From assembly GCA_030595795.1 (NCBI GenBank), contig JAUVCH010000036.1, positions 1-35,373 on the forward strand: a DNA stretch of 35,373 nucleotides, read 5' to 3'. Below the pieces are notes generated by a model. That model was not told the origin of the DNA. It saw only the letters and a program-made list of their open reading frames with translations, and did not search any database. The first letter of the stretch is position 1, and each line of letters starts with the position of its first letter. Of the stretch, positions 17,648 through 27,177 are shown in pieces. The position numbers and the translations under genes are program-made. The DNA is from Gammaproteobacteria bacterium (GTDB lineage: Bacteria; Pseudomonadota; Gammaproteobacteria; GCA-001735895).

Positions 17648-18766
17648 ATGTTAGTCGGCGTACCTAAAGAAATTAAAGACAATGAATATCGGGTTGGCCT
17701 CGCGCCTGAGTCGGTTCGAGAAGTTGTAGCGCATGGCCATCAGGTAATAGTCGAAACCAGTGCCGGTCTTGGCATCAGTGCCAGTGACGAAGAGTATCGA
17801 AAAGCTGGCGCAGAAATCATAGATAGTGCCGAAGAGGTTTTTGCTCGTGCTGATATGGTGGTCAAGGTCAAAGAGCCACAGGCTGTCGAACGCGCAATGT
17901 TACGCGAAGGACAAATTCTATACACCTATTTGCATCTTGCCCCCGATCCCGACCAAACACGCGATCTGGTTAATTCCGGAGCCGTTTGTATCGCTTACGA
18001 AACCGTTACGTCACCGTTCGGTGGCTTGCCTTTATTACGCCCTATGTCAGAGGTTGCTGGTCGCATGTCGATTTAGGCGGCGGCGCATAGTCTGGAAAAA
18101 CCACATGGTGGCATCGGTATGTTAATGGGGGGTGTACCCGGTGTCGATCCGGCCAAGGTCGTCGTTATCGGTGGTGGCGTGGTGGGTACTCACGCCGCAC
18201 ATATCGCTGTTGGTATGGGAGCGGATGTCTGGGTGCTGGACCGCTCGAACGAAACCCTGGGCCGCTTGTGGACACAGTTTGGACGATCATTGAATACAGT
18301 TTACTCGACGCGTGACGCTATCGAACGTCACGTGCTCGAAGCCGACGTCGTCATCGGTGGGGTATTAATTCCTGGTGCCGCTGCGCCCAAACTGGTGACA
18401 GCCGAACATGTTAAAGCCATGAAGCCTGGTGCAGTAATGGTCGATGTTGCGATCGATCAGGGTGGTTGTTTCGAAACTTCACACGCCACCACGCATAGTG
18501 ATCCAACATTCGTCATAGACGATGTAGTGCATTATTGTGTCGCTAATATGCCCGGCGGCGTACCACGAACCTCGACCTTCGCACTCAATAATGCCACGTT
18601 GGCAGGCGCATTAGCACTCGCTGACAAAGGCTATAAACAAGCACTAACCGACGACCCGCATTTGCGAAATGGTCTGAATGTTCATCGGGGTGATATTACC
18701 TGCCGTGAAGTCGCTGAAGACCTGGGTTATGAGTTTGTTGAGGCGATGGTTTCTATGGGGAAGTGA
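17648..18766 (+). pseudogene. ald: alanine dehydrogenase interrupted by an in-frame amber codon
   Basis: Ald reversibly deaminates L-alanine to pyruvate with NAD. Read through the TAG at 18074-18076, the frame gives 372 residues, the normal length. Catalytic residues sit at their canonical numbers: Arg15, Lys75, His96 and Asp270. The NAD-binding GGGVVG is at 175-180. The only lesion is codon 143, where the family has Gln in a MS-x-Q context: a single C-to-T change turns CAG into TAG. AGGAG lies 7-8 nt before the ATG, so initiation is intact. Without read-through the products would be a 142-residue N-terminal fragment and, if translation restarts at the ATG 18119, a 215-residue NAD-domain fragment. 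A recent mutation or a base-call error are the main readings. Confidence 0.9.
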
Positions 18767-19155
18767 GTAGGTGGTTTTTTCCTAGCGAGCGGGTTAATTT
18801 GTGGCACTTATAGTTGCTATAAAAGGCAAAGGAGTTAGAGTTACTGGATTCTGGGCTAAGATTTAATATCAATTACTCTGACCCTGAGCCATCCTCCCCA
18901 AACCTTTTGATTCCAGGGTCGCACCAGCTAACCCATTGATTTAAAGATAAAATCGATTGATATTACGCTTTAGTACAGACTTAACCTTCATGTTTTATGG
19001 ATAAAAACATCACTTTAAGGAGAACGCGCTAGTGATCGAGTGTCACACCTTCCCGAGCCTGGCTAATCAGTGCTAGCCAGATTCAGAAGATATAAAGTCG
19101 AGATTTATATCGGTTTTTCGTCTATAAATACAGAATCATAATTCGCTTGATAGCT
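18767..19155. other. intergenic region with a GACCCTG/CAGGGTC inverted repeat
   Basis: No gene is seen in these 389 bp. GACCCTG (18880-18886) pairs with CAGGGTC (18914-18920) across 27 nt. The 13-mer ctctgaccctgag at 18876-18888 is identical to one at 283-295, which suggests a dispersed intergenic repeat. No RNA gene is evident. Confidence 0.5.
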
Positions 19156-21942
19156 ATGAAGATTGGTTCATTTTTTCATAATTCGAACTGGGGAAAAAAA
19201 TTTGGTGGCCCAGTTAATTTTCGGCTTGCGTTCAAGCTAATGCTTATTGCATTGGTTTCAATCGTAATAGTTGAAACAGCCATAATCTTTCCATCCTATT
19301 CCAATTTCAAACAGTCCTTGCTAAATAATTACAGGGGAATAGCTCTGGCTACGGTCAGGGCTACAATGGATTCGCGTCAAATGGAAGGTTACGGATTACA
19401 GGAAAGACTTTTCACCATTATAAAAAACGAGCCAAACCATGTTGGTGTAATGGCGCTTGAGGAAAGTGGCGAATTGCTGGCTGTAGCTGGGGAAGTACCG
19501 ATAACGAAGCCTGGATCATTAGCCACGGGAATGGGTGCCTTGATCGAAGACGGGAATAGATACGAACTATTTTTCTCGGCCAAAGATATAGCCTCAAATA
19601 CAGATATAGCGATCCGAATAGATTCAAGCAATATCAAGAAGGAGCTAACCTCTTTTGTATGGCGAATTGTAGGTCTGGTAATAATCATCAGCATTGTGGT
19701 TGGAGGCAGCGTATTTTGGTTTGTGGCAGTTAAGATACTGAAACCTTTAGCCGAAATCCACGACAGCTTGGAAAGGACGGCGGATAAACCAGAGCTAGCT
19801 GATGAATACACCGTTAAACATAATAAATCAGATGAACTGGGCAGTACTATCGATTTATTAAATAGCGCACTGGGGAAAATTGCTAAGTTTCATAATTCAA
19901 ATGTCCTGTTTCAGGAAAAACGATTACATGATTTCGCTACGGCGGGAGCAGACTGGTTTTGGGAAATGGACGCAAACCTTCGATTTTGCTTTTTTTCAGA
20001 TATGTTTGAGGATTTTACAGGCGTTCCACCTACCAGCTTTTTAGGTAAAACAAGAGAAGAATCAGGTTCTCCCGACATATCTCTCGAAATATGGGAAGAA
20101 CATCTCGAGATATTGAGAGCACATCGGCCTTTCCGAAATTTTGTACATCCACGAAGACTTAAAAAAGGTGATCGTGTCTGGTTATCTATTAACGGAGTCC
20201 CTTTATTTGACGACCAGGGCCATTTTCTTGGATATCGCGGCACTGGGTCCGATATTACAGCTCAAAAGAAACTCGAAGGTGAACTGCTAACACTGAGCCA
20301 AATAACTTTTAATATGGGAGAGGGGGCTATGTTGGTTCGAGCCAGTGATGCCTCTATCCTTTACGTCAATCCGGCTTTCGATAGAATGTTTGGATATGAA
20401 TCCGGTGGAGTAATTGGTAGGCATATTTCAATTCTGAATCCACCCACGGGTTTATCTGAAGATAATCCATCCGATATTATGCTTCGTGAACTCCAGTTCA
20501 ATGGAGCATGGCGTGGTGAAATTTGTAATTTAAAGAATGACGGTACGACATTTTGGTGTTCTGCCAATTTATCAACTTTTACTCACTCAGAAATTGGAGA
20601 GGTATGGATTTCTATCTATTCTGATATTTCCAAGCGTAAGGAAGTTGAAGAAAATCTCAGTTATATGGCAAGTCACGACGATCTTACAGGGCTTTTCAAC
20701 CGTCACGAATTCGAAATTCGTGCACAGCGATTAATTTCAACTGTCAAACAAGATCGGGCAGAGCATGCATTATGCTTTTTGGACCTGGATCAGTTCAAGA
20801 TTGTAAATGATAACTGCGGGCATACAGCGGGCGATGAATTATTGCGCCAACTTTCCAGTACTCTGAAAATAGTCGTGCGACGTAGCGACACCCTGGCCAG
20901 GCTTGGTGGCGATGAATTTGGGGTTTTAATGGTAAATTGCTCGCTTACTCAGGCAAATCGAGCGGCTAATAAGATACTTAAAGAAGTCGAAAATTTCCAG
21001 TTTTCCTGGGGGAATCAACAATTCCGAATAGGGGTAAGTATCGGACTGGTAGGAATTACAGAAACTGCCGACAATTTTACCGAATTGCTTAAGCAAGCTG
21101 ACGCCGCCTGTTACATGGCTAAAGACCTGGGGCGAAATCGTGTTCACGTATTTCGGCAGGATGACGCAGAGCTTGCTCATCGTCACGGCGAAATGCAATG
21201 GGTAACACGTATTAATCAGGCTTTGAAAGAAAACCGATTTACCCTGTATGCTCAGAAAATAATGTCACTTGGCAAAGATGTCGAAAAGCATTACGAGATA
21301 TTAATACGGATGGTAGATATCGACGGTAAAATAATTCCTCCGGGCGCCTATCTTCCTGCGGCCGAACGTTATGATCTAATTAATAAATTAGACTCCTGGG
21401 TAATTAATAATGTATTTTCCCTTATGATTTTCCATCGAGAGTTCGTGGAGCAGGTTAATTTTATCTCCATTAATCTATCAGGGCAGTCAGTTACCAATTT
21501 AAATTTTTTAAATACGGTTATCGATAAAATTGAAAACTCCGAGATCGACCCGTATAAAATCTGTTTTGAAATTACCGAAACTGCTGCCATTTCGAACTTA
21601 AATGTCGCAACTACATTTATTACCGAACTTAGGAAACTTGGATGCCGATTTGCTCTTGATGATTTCGGCAGTGGGCTTTCCTCTTTTGGTTACCTGAAAA
21701 ATTTGCCGGTAAATTATCTAAAAATCGATGGCATGTTTGTGAAAGATATGGTCACGGATCCGATCGACTATGCAATGGTAAAATCTATTAACGATATTGG
21801 GCACGTTATGGGTATGAAAACCATTGCAGAATTTGTTGAAAATGACGCTATAAAGGAACAGCTTGCGATAATTGGAGTAGATTATGTGCAAGGATACGGA
21901 ATTGAAAAACCTTTACCAGTTGGTGAGATATTTCTTACTTAA
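19156..21942 (+). CDS. membrane-bound HAMP-PAS-PAS-GGDEF-EAL protein
   Basis: This encodes 928 residues from the ATG at 19156; a TTG three codons earlier is an alternative. TM1 is about 22-46, a periplasmic sensor is about 47-165, TM2 about 167-194, and HAMP about 195-243. Two PAS domains follow (about 255-372 and 377-497). The diguanylate cyclase domain has an intact GGDEF at 584-588 and an RxxD inhibitory site at 575-578, five residues before it. The phosphodiesterase domain carries EIL at 714-716 in place of EAL, but keeps the metal and catalytic positions visible in NLSGQS, FEITE, LDDFGSG, LKIDG and AEFVEN. Both c-di-GMP synthesis and breakdown are therefore possible. No ribosome binding site is evident. 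The gene probably forms its own unit. Confidence 0.93.
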   Translation: MKIGSFFHNSNWGKKFGGPVNFRLAFKLMLIALVSIVIVETAIIFPSYSNFKQSLLNNYRGIALATVRATMDSRQMEGYGLQERLFTIIKNEPNHVGVMALEESGELLAVAGEVPITKPGSLATGMGALIEDGNRYELFFSAKDIASNTDIAIRIDSSNIKKELTSFVWRIVGLVIIISIVVGGSVFWFVAVKILKPLAEIHDSLERTADKPELADEYTVKHNKSDELGSTIDLLNSALGKIAKFHNSNVLFQEKRLHDFATAGADWFWEMDANLRFCFFSDMFEDFTGVPPTSFLGKTREESGSPDISLEIWEEHLEILRAHRPFRNFVHPRRLKKGDRVWLSINGVPLFDDQGHFLGYRGTGSDITAQKKLEGELLTLSQITFNMGEGAMLVRASDASILYVNPAFDRMFGYESGGVIGRHISILNPPTGLSEDNPSDIMLRELQFNGAWRGEICNLKNDGTTFWCSANLSTFTHSEIGEVWISIYSDISKRKEVEENLSYMASHDDLTGLFNRHEFEIRAQRLISTVKQDRAEHALCFLDLDQFKIVNDNCGHTAGDELLRQLSSTLKIVVRRSDTLARLGGDEFGVLMVNCSLTQANRAANKILKEVENFQFSWGNQQFRIGVSIGLVGITETADNFTELLKQADAACYMAKDLGRNRVHVFRQDDAELAHRHGEMQWVTRINQALKENRFTLYAQKIMSLGKDVEKHYEILIRMVDIDGKIIPPGAYLPAAERYDLINKLDSWVINNVFSLMIFHREFVEQVNFISINLSGQSVTNLNFLNTVIDKIENSEIDPYKICFEITETAAISNLNVATTFITELRKLGCRFALDDFGSGLSSFGYLKNLPVNYLKIDGMFVKDMVTDPIDYAMVKSINDIGHVMGMKTIAEFVENDAIKEQLAIIGVDYVQGYGIEKPLPVGEIFLT

Positions 21943-22150
21943 GTTTCGCAATTCATCCACTATCAGCCAAAGGTGAAAAGTAGCATGGGTGTTGAGTAAT
22001 AAAATAATTACTATAGCTAGCAAGATTATGTAATTCATTCTTGCATTGGTGTCCCCTCATAAACCCGAAACAATTAATACAAGCATTTAACTTATAAAAA
22101 GCTGGATGTGGAAATACGTCAAACCACCAAAAGTCATATAAAACTCGAAG

Positions 22151-23479
22151 CTAAAATACCCCACTCCGTTTCAGCGCCATATACTCATCGATCAACGTAA
22201 TATGCATCTGTGATGGTTGCGTATCGGTGACGATTATATGATCGCTTCGCAATTGACTATGAAGGGCAGTTTGTTTTTGCATCTGATGTCTGGCACCACA
22301 GTATTTGAGGGCTTCGTCTAGTGATTCGATATCGCTATGCTGGGCATCGGTGAGCACTTGCTGGCGCATCGAGGCAATTAACACTACATGGTGTTGAGAC
22401 AGTAATCTGGCCGCTTTTACCAGGTCGTCGCGGTCTTCGGGTTCGAGTGATGATATCAATACCACTAGTGATCGTCTGGGCTGGTGACTGATTAATTGCT
22501 GTGCGACTTCCAGATAATCGGTGGTATCGAGCGTGCTGTCGAGGTCGTATATCTGATCGAGCAGGTGACTTATCTGATGCTGGCCCTTTATGGGCGCGAC
22601 CCAGCGCGTGTCTCCTGCGAAGCTGAGCAGGCCGACGCTATCTCCCTGGCGCAGGGCGATATAGGCTGAGAGTAGCAGTGCGTTTAAGGCGTGGTCGAAG
22701 TGACTGATATTGCCATCTTTGGCGCGCATTCGACGTCCGCAGTCGAGCAGGAATACTACTTGCTGGTCGCGTTCCTCCTGGTATTCGCGTGAGATGGGCC
22801 GGTTAAAACGCGCTGTCGCGCGCCAGTCGATCTGGCGTAACGAATCGCCGACACGAAAGTCACGTAATTGATGAAAATCGGTGCCCTCGCCGCGGCGCTG
22901 ACGCAGCCGAATTCCCCAGTCACTGTATAACTGTTCGCTATTTACAAACGACGACTGGAATAAGGGTTTGTAATTGGGGTAAATCTTTGCCTGCTCGGAA
23001 TCACAGAAATAAAACTTTTTCTCCCAGAGTTTCCACGGCGACAAAATACGACAGCATACCCGGCCAAACCGGGCCATGCCGCGTTGAACGGGTGTTACCC
23101 GATAACGAATCTCGACAAATTCTTCAGGGGCAATGCTAATTTGTTGCGGCAGACCTTCGAGCTGAAGCTGCGACGGTGGTGAGTCGCTTACCCAGAGCTT
23201 GTGCAACTGATCGGACTGGTTAGTGAGTCTGACAGAAATCTTTTGCTGCACGCCCAATGCGAGGTAAGGGTCGAGCTTTCGAGTCACTTTGAGTCGTGGA
23301 GCTGAACGACCAGCGAAGCCATCGATTAGCGCTATCATCAATAGCAGCGCAAAATAAATCCAGAAGCCAATATTAATTGCCATCAATAATGGCCACTCGA
23401 ACAGTCTGGCAATGGTGGCCAACAGGCCGATGGCGGCCCACAGCAGTAGCAATATTAAAAGACTTCGTGAAGGTCTCAT
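22151..23479 (-). CDS. DUF58 domain-containing protein
   Basis: This encodes 442 residues. Two N-terminal hydrophobic segments (about 7-50) form a hairpin anchor, followed by a beta-rich part. The DUF58 core has GEGTDFHQLRDF, GDSLRQIDWRATAR and a von Willebrand A-like block with FLLDCGRRM and the LLSFAGDTRW strand. DUF58 proteins are encoded with MoxR ATPases and are thought to act with them in assembling or activating envelope proteins. Its ATG overlaps the MoxR stop by 4 nt (ATGA), so translation is coupled. It is the last gene of the operon; the next gene to the left is convergent, across a 208-bp gap that holds no recognisable gene. Confidence 0.9.
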   Translation of the reverse strand: MRPSRSLLILLLLWAAIGLLATIARLFEWPLLMAINIGFWIYFALLLMIALIDGFAGRSAPRLKVTRKLDPYLALGVQQKISVRLTNQSDQLHKLWVSDSPPSQLQLEGLPQQISIAPEEFVEIRYRVTPVQRGMARFGRVCCRILSPWKLWEKKFYFCDSEQAKIYPNYKPLFQSSFVNSEQLYSDWGIRLRQRRGEGTDFHQLRDFRVGDSLRQIDWRATARFNRPISREYQEERDQQVVFLLDCGRRMRAKDGNISHFDHALNALLLSAYIALRQGDSVGLLSFAGDTRWVAPIKGQHQISHLLDQIYDLDSTLDTTDYLEVAQQLISHQPRRSLVVLISSLEPEDRDDLVKAARLLSQHHVVLIASMRQQVLTDAQHSDIESLDEALKYCGARHQMQKQTALHSQLRSDHIIVTDTQPSQMHITLIDEYMALKRSGVF

Positions 23480-24435
23480 GAACGCGGCGCGGCGACCTTT
23501 TCGAGTAAGCTGTGTAATACGTCATCTACTTTTAATCCATCGATCTCGACTTCGGGTGCGAGAATTACGCGATGCCTTAATACGGGTAATGCCATTGCTT
23601 TAACATCATCGGGCGTGACGAAATTTTCACCATTGATGAGCGCTAGTGCCTTGGAACAGCGAATCAATCCGATACTGGCTCTTGGTCCGGCACCGTGACG
23701 CAATAATGTGGTATTACGGGTTTCCCTGGCCAAGTTCACGGCGTATTCGGCTACTCGCTGGTCGACTTCGATGGCGGCACACTGGGCCTGAGCAGTCGGA
23801 ATGTCGATGAGTTGTTTGACTGCCTGTGTAGCTTTCACCTTCGCCTGAGCAGCGTTATGCGTGGCCAGTTTCACTTCGTCTTCTAGCGACGGGTAATCGA
23901 TGTAGATTTTGATAATAAAACGGTCGAGTTCGGCTTCGGGTAGTGCATAAGTCCCTTCCTGTTCGATCGGGTTTTGTGTCGCCAATACCATAAAAGGTTG
24001 ATCGACCTTGATGCTTTTGCCGTCTAGCGTGACCTGGTTTTCCTGCATGACTTCCAGCAACGCAGCCTGAGTCTTGGCCGGTGCACGGTTAATTTCGTCG
24101 GCCAGTAACAGGTTGGTAAATACCGGCCCCTGTTTGAGTACGAATTTGCTTTGCGCCATGTCGAACATGACATGGCCGGTTACATCGGCGGGCATCAGAT
24201 CAGGGGTGAACTGAATGCGCTTGAATTTGCTGCCAATGCCATTCGCCATGGTCTCGACCAGTAAAGTCTTGCCGAGTCCAGGTACGCCTTCAATGAGGAC
24301 ATGGCCTCCTGCGAGCATGGCGACTAAAACCTGATCGACGACCTGGGTCTGGCCGATTAAAACATTATTCACGTGAGCCTTGAGGGCGTTTAGCGCGTCG
24401 GATAAGGCGGCTGGATTGGCGGTTGAATCGTTCAT
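23476..24435 (-). CDS. MoxR-family AAA+ ATPase
   Basis: This encodes 319 residues. Walker A is GVPGLGKT (50-57) and Walker B is LLLADEIN (109-116). MQENQVTLDG, an ATQNPIEQEGTYALPEAELDRF block and an AAA lid follow. This is the standard MoxR sequence, a chaperone-like ATPase working with vWA/DUF58 proteins. It has 4-nt overlaps at both ends, with DUF4350 upstream and DUF58 downstream. Sensor residues look intact, so an active ATPase is expected. Client proteins are unknown in this lineage. Confidence 0.95.
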   Translation of the reverse strand: MNDSTANPAALSDALNALKAHVNNVLIGQTQVVDQVLVAMLAGGHVLIEGVPGLGKTLLVETMANGIGSKFKRIQFTPDLMPADVTGHVMFDMAQSKFVLKQGPVFTNLLLADEINRAPAKTQAALLEVMQENQVTLDGKSIKVDQPFMVLATQNPIEQEGTYALPEAELDRFIIKIYIDYPSLEDEVKLATHNAAQAKVKATQAVKQLIDIPTAQAQCAAIEVDQRVAEYAVNLARETRNTTLLRHGAGPRASIGLIRCSKALALINGENFVTPDDVKAMALPVLRHRVILAPEVEIDGLKVDDVLHSLLEKVAAPRS

Positions 24436-25682
24436 ATTAATTGCTCGATTTGTTTCAGAAGTTTAACGGTATGGACGAAAGAAGTTTCGTTTAAGTCATC
24501 CGCCTGAAGGATCTGGACGATGGTTTGTCGGTCGATCTTGCTGTACTCGGCTATCAGCGTTAGCCGAGTCTCGATATTTGCGGTAGCGAATTCAGGGATG
24601 GTAAATTGAGCGCGACGAAAAATTTGATCACGCAATGGTTGGAGTAAGTGTTTACCGGCTTTTCGATGCCAAAGATAATTAGCGGTAGCGGAGAAATGTT
24701 CACTCAGCGCGCGACGCTCGCCGGTTTCTAGTGGAATAATTCGGCCGAAACGATGCGCGGTGTACCAAACCCAACAAGCAATAAATAGCGACAGCGCGAT
24801 GAGTAATTCGTAGGCATTTTTAACGAACGACTGCCAGAGCGAGTCGCGATGTGTGGTGCGCAATATCGCAAAATCACCGTCGGTCGAGCTCAATATCCAG
24901 AGCAAATAAGCGTGGTTCAATTGGTCAATATTAATCGACTGCCAGATGCTCGAATCCGAGATGATAGTCAATAAACCTTCACCGACATTAAACTGCATTA
25001 AATGGATGCCCTTATCCGACGATGCCCAGCTAAAGGGGTTTTTATCCGATTCACCCCTGTCTTCATCGCTCTCAATATATGGATGGCTTAACACCAGCGC
25101 GGGGTCGAAATTTATTTCAAGCGTACCGATATCATCGCTAAACTCGATGCGGGTTAGAAAACTATCAACCTTTTTTTCAGCCTCTATTTCTTCCGGTGTC
25201 ATGCCGCTATCTATTTTTTCATTGTATTCGCGCAGTGATTCACTAATGGTCTGCTTATCCTCTTCGCTATCATCGGTTTCACTTTCTGACCAATTGACAT
25301 CAACTCCAAACTCTTTCAGTAGCAAATCGTCATTGTTAGTCAGTGAGTCAGCGGTTACGATCAGGCTGCCGCCTTCTTTTAACCAGTCGAGTACCGACTC
25401 AAGCTGGCGTGGATTGACGATTTGATTGGCCCGACTGATAAATACGGTGCTAACCGTTTCCAGACTTTTGAGCCGGATTAAGCTATCGGCATCGGTCACT
25501 TCAACTCCGCTACGCTGTAAAAATTGTTGAGCGGCCAGGTATTGGTTTCGGTTTGCTTCCAGCGACCAGGGTGTTTCTACCGTTTCTTCGTAAAATTCGA
25601 TGCTTAGATATAAGGCCCATGCCATGGCTGCCATTAACAGGGCGCCGAACAGGGTATAAGTGGCCTGACTAGAGCGGGTCAT
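24432..25682 (-). CDS. DUF4350 domain-containing membrane protein
   Basis: This encodes 416 residues. One TM lies near the N-terminus (about 9-27), a large extracytoplasmic domain resembling a glutamine-amidotransferase-like fold occupies about 40-270 (with VLDWLKEGGSLIVTADS), and a second TM is near 292-310. The C-terminus is a cytoplasmic helical region. An acidic insert (about 120-165, rich in Asp/Glu) is unusually long. The ATG at 25682 was chosen because GGAGGAG precedes it and the product then overlaps the DUF4129 gene by 14 nt; the longer frame from 25751 is unlikely. The family occurs in MoxR/DUF58 operons, and its biochemical role is not established. Confidence 0.85.
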   Translation of the reverse strand: MTRSSQATYTLFGALLMAAMAWALYLSIEFYEETVETPWSLEANRNQYLAAQQFLQRSGVEVTDADSLIRLKSLETVSTVFISRANQIVNPRQLESVLDWLKEGGSLIVTADSLTNNDDLLLKEFGVDVNWSESETDDSEEDKQTISESLREYNEKIDSGMTPEEIEAEKKVDSFLTRIEFSDDIGTLEINFDPALVLSHPYIESDEDRGESDKNPFSWASSDKGIHLMQFNVGEGLLTIISDSSIWQSINIDQLNHAYLLWILSSTDGDFAILRTTHRDSLWQSFVKNAYELLIALSLFIACWVWYTAHRFGRIIPLETGERRALSEHFSATANYLWHRKAGKHLLQPLRDQIFRRAQFTIPEFATANIETRLTLIAEYSKIDRQTIVQILQADDLNETSFVHTVKLLKQIEQLI

Positions 25683-27177
25683 GCGCCATCTCCTCCGTCC
25701 AGTTATCACAGAGATTTTGCAGGGCACCGAGCTCGGGCAATTCGTGGCCATAAGCCAGACGTCGCCAGACTTGAGTCAGTTGCGAGAAATAATAACTCAG
25801 TGATTGAATACCGTAAGACTGAACCAATGCCGCACATTCGGCCTCCGTATGGCTAGCCTTAAATGCCAGCGAATGCTGCTGGATTAGTCGTGACAGGGAC
25901 GCTCGATAGAGTAATCCAAGCGCTTCGCGGGGTTGATTCGCCTGCCACAGTTTCATCACCTGGTTCGGTACGTCTTCGGGCAGGCTTTCGGGCCGCAGGT
26001 CGAGCCCGAACAGAATCTCAGGCGCAGTCTTTGGGCTTTGACTGGTGCTAAATTTTTTCAACGGTGCTCGGAATCGATAAAACAGGTAAGCCAGCAAACA
26101 AATGAATATGCCGACCAGTAACACCTTCAGCCAGAATGCAGTAGTAGTAAGCGTACTTTCGGCGGGGTCGTCGAGCTCCAAATTGTTTTCCCACCATTCG
26201 ATAAGGTCAATAAACCATTCTGGAATTTTGTCCTGATTCTGTTCGACCCAGTTGATAAAGCGCCATTTCTCAACGATTTCTTCTCGGCCAAAATCTTCGC
26301 CTCCTAATACTTCAGCGATTAATTGTTTAGCCGATTCGTTGTTATGTGATGTTGCCGCCAGGGCAGGCGAGGGTTGGGCGACAAACGCCAGAGCCATCAC
26401 CACGGGAATGAGTATGCCAGCAACCAAACTGCTGCCTGACTGTTTTTTACGCTGGGACAGATTGCGAAAGGTGATTTCGATATCCCATGCCTCGAGTTCG
26501 ATGCGCCGGTTTAGATATAAAGCAAAGCCCGCCATGCAGTGAAATGGCATAATCAAAATCATCGCGAAAAAATAGCACAGAGTAATAATCCATGCGCCAG
26601 CCAAAGTAAGCTTCTCAAGACTATCGTATATTTCCAGGTCCAGACTGTCGGGTATGAAAAACAGCAGGCCGGTTAATAGACCAAGCGCTAAAATAACTTC
26701 GCAGCAAAAACAGACTAGTTGATTGGCGAGCGCGATGTCCGTGTGCTTGCCATGCAATACCTTTAACCGTTGGGAGCGAGCTTTACTCTTTAGAGCTTCA
26801 AGTACTGTAACCGGCGAATCGAAGGCTCGATTAAAAGACAGGCGCCGCCATAACAGCCAGGGCAGCCAGTCTCCACGAAAAACTGATCTGGCTTGTCGCA
26901 ATATATCCCACTCGGATGGTTCTTCGGCAAAAACTCTGCGGCTGGCGAAATATAGCGGTAGGCGTTCCCAAAACGGCTTTAACCACCAGACGATAGCCGC
27001 CGCCCATAGAGGGTTTTCCCAGAAAATAAGCAATAGCGGTAGTAATAGCAAAGTCGCTGGCAAGGCAGTCATCGTAAAAAGAGGACGCCACCAGTCTCGA
27101 GCCATTAAAAAGCCGAGATCAATCGCCTGCCAGCCGGAACGCACGCTGGCTTTGAATTGAAGTTTATCGAGATCCAA
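25669..27177 (-). CDS. DUF4129 domain-containing membrane protein
   Basis: This encodes 502 residues from the TTG at 27177, which has GGAAGA 5 nt upstream and gives the expected MDLDKLQFK-type start before a WQAIDLGF motif. Starts further upstream would overlap the SpoIIM-like gene by about 70 nt. Several hydrophobic segments occupy the first 250 residues, another is near 345-365, and the C-terminal DUF4129 domain has REALGLLYRASLSRL. This domain is common in proteins of the MoxR/DUF58 cluster. In the operon it lies between the SpoIIM-like and DUF4350 genes, overlapping both slightly. The function is unknown; envelope assembly is inferred from context. Confidence 0.8.
   Translation of the reverse strand: MDLDKLQFKASVRSGWQAIDLGFLMARDWWRPLFTMTALPATLLLLPLLLIFWENPLWAAAIVWWLKPFWERLPLYFASRRVFAEEPSEWDILRQARSVFRGDWLPWLLWRRLSFNRAFDSPVTVLEALKSKARSQRLKVLHGKHTDIALANQLVCFCCEVILALGLLTGLLFFIPDSLDLEIYDSLEKLTLAGAWIITLCYFFAMILIMPFHCMAGFALYLNRRIELEAWDIEITFRNLSQRKKQSGSSLVAGILIPVVMALAFVAQPSPALAATSHNNESAKQLIAEVLGGEDFGREEIVEKWRFINWVEQNQDKIPEWFIDLIEWWENNLELDDPAESTLTTTAFWLKVLLVGIFICLLAYLFYRFRAPLKKFSTSQSPKTAPEILFGLDLRPESLPEDVPNQVMKLWQANQPREALGLLYRASLSRLIQQHSLAFKASHTEAECAALVQSYGIQSLSYYFSQLTQVWRRLAYGHELPELGALQNLCDNWTEEMAHDPL

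Noticed and set aside
18119..18766. A separate 215-residue gene after the amber codon
   Set aside because: It is the in-frame second half of alanine dehydrogenase with canonical residue numbering, so it is treated as one interrupted gene.
24946..25425. 159-codon Ser-rich plus-strand frame inside the DUF4350 gene
   Set aside because: It is a shadow of the acidic minus-strand insert; poly-Ser arises from Asp/Glu codons read backwards.
26723..27160. 145-codon plus-strand frame in the DUF4129 gene
   Set aside because: It is an Arg/Ser-rich shadow frame with no ribosome site.
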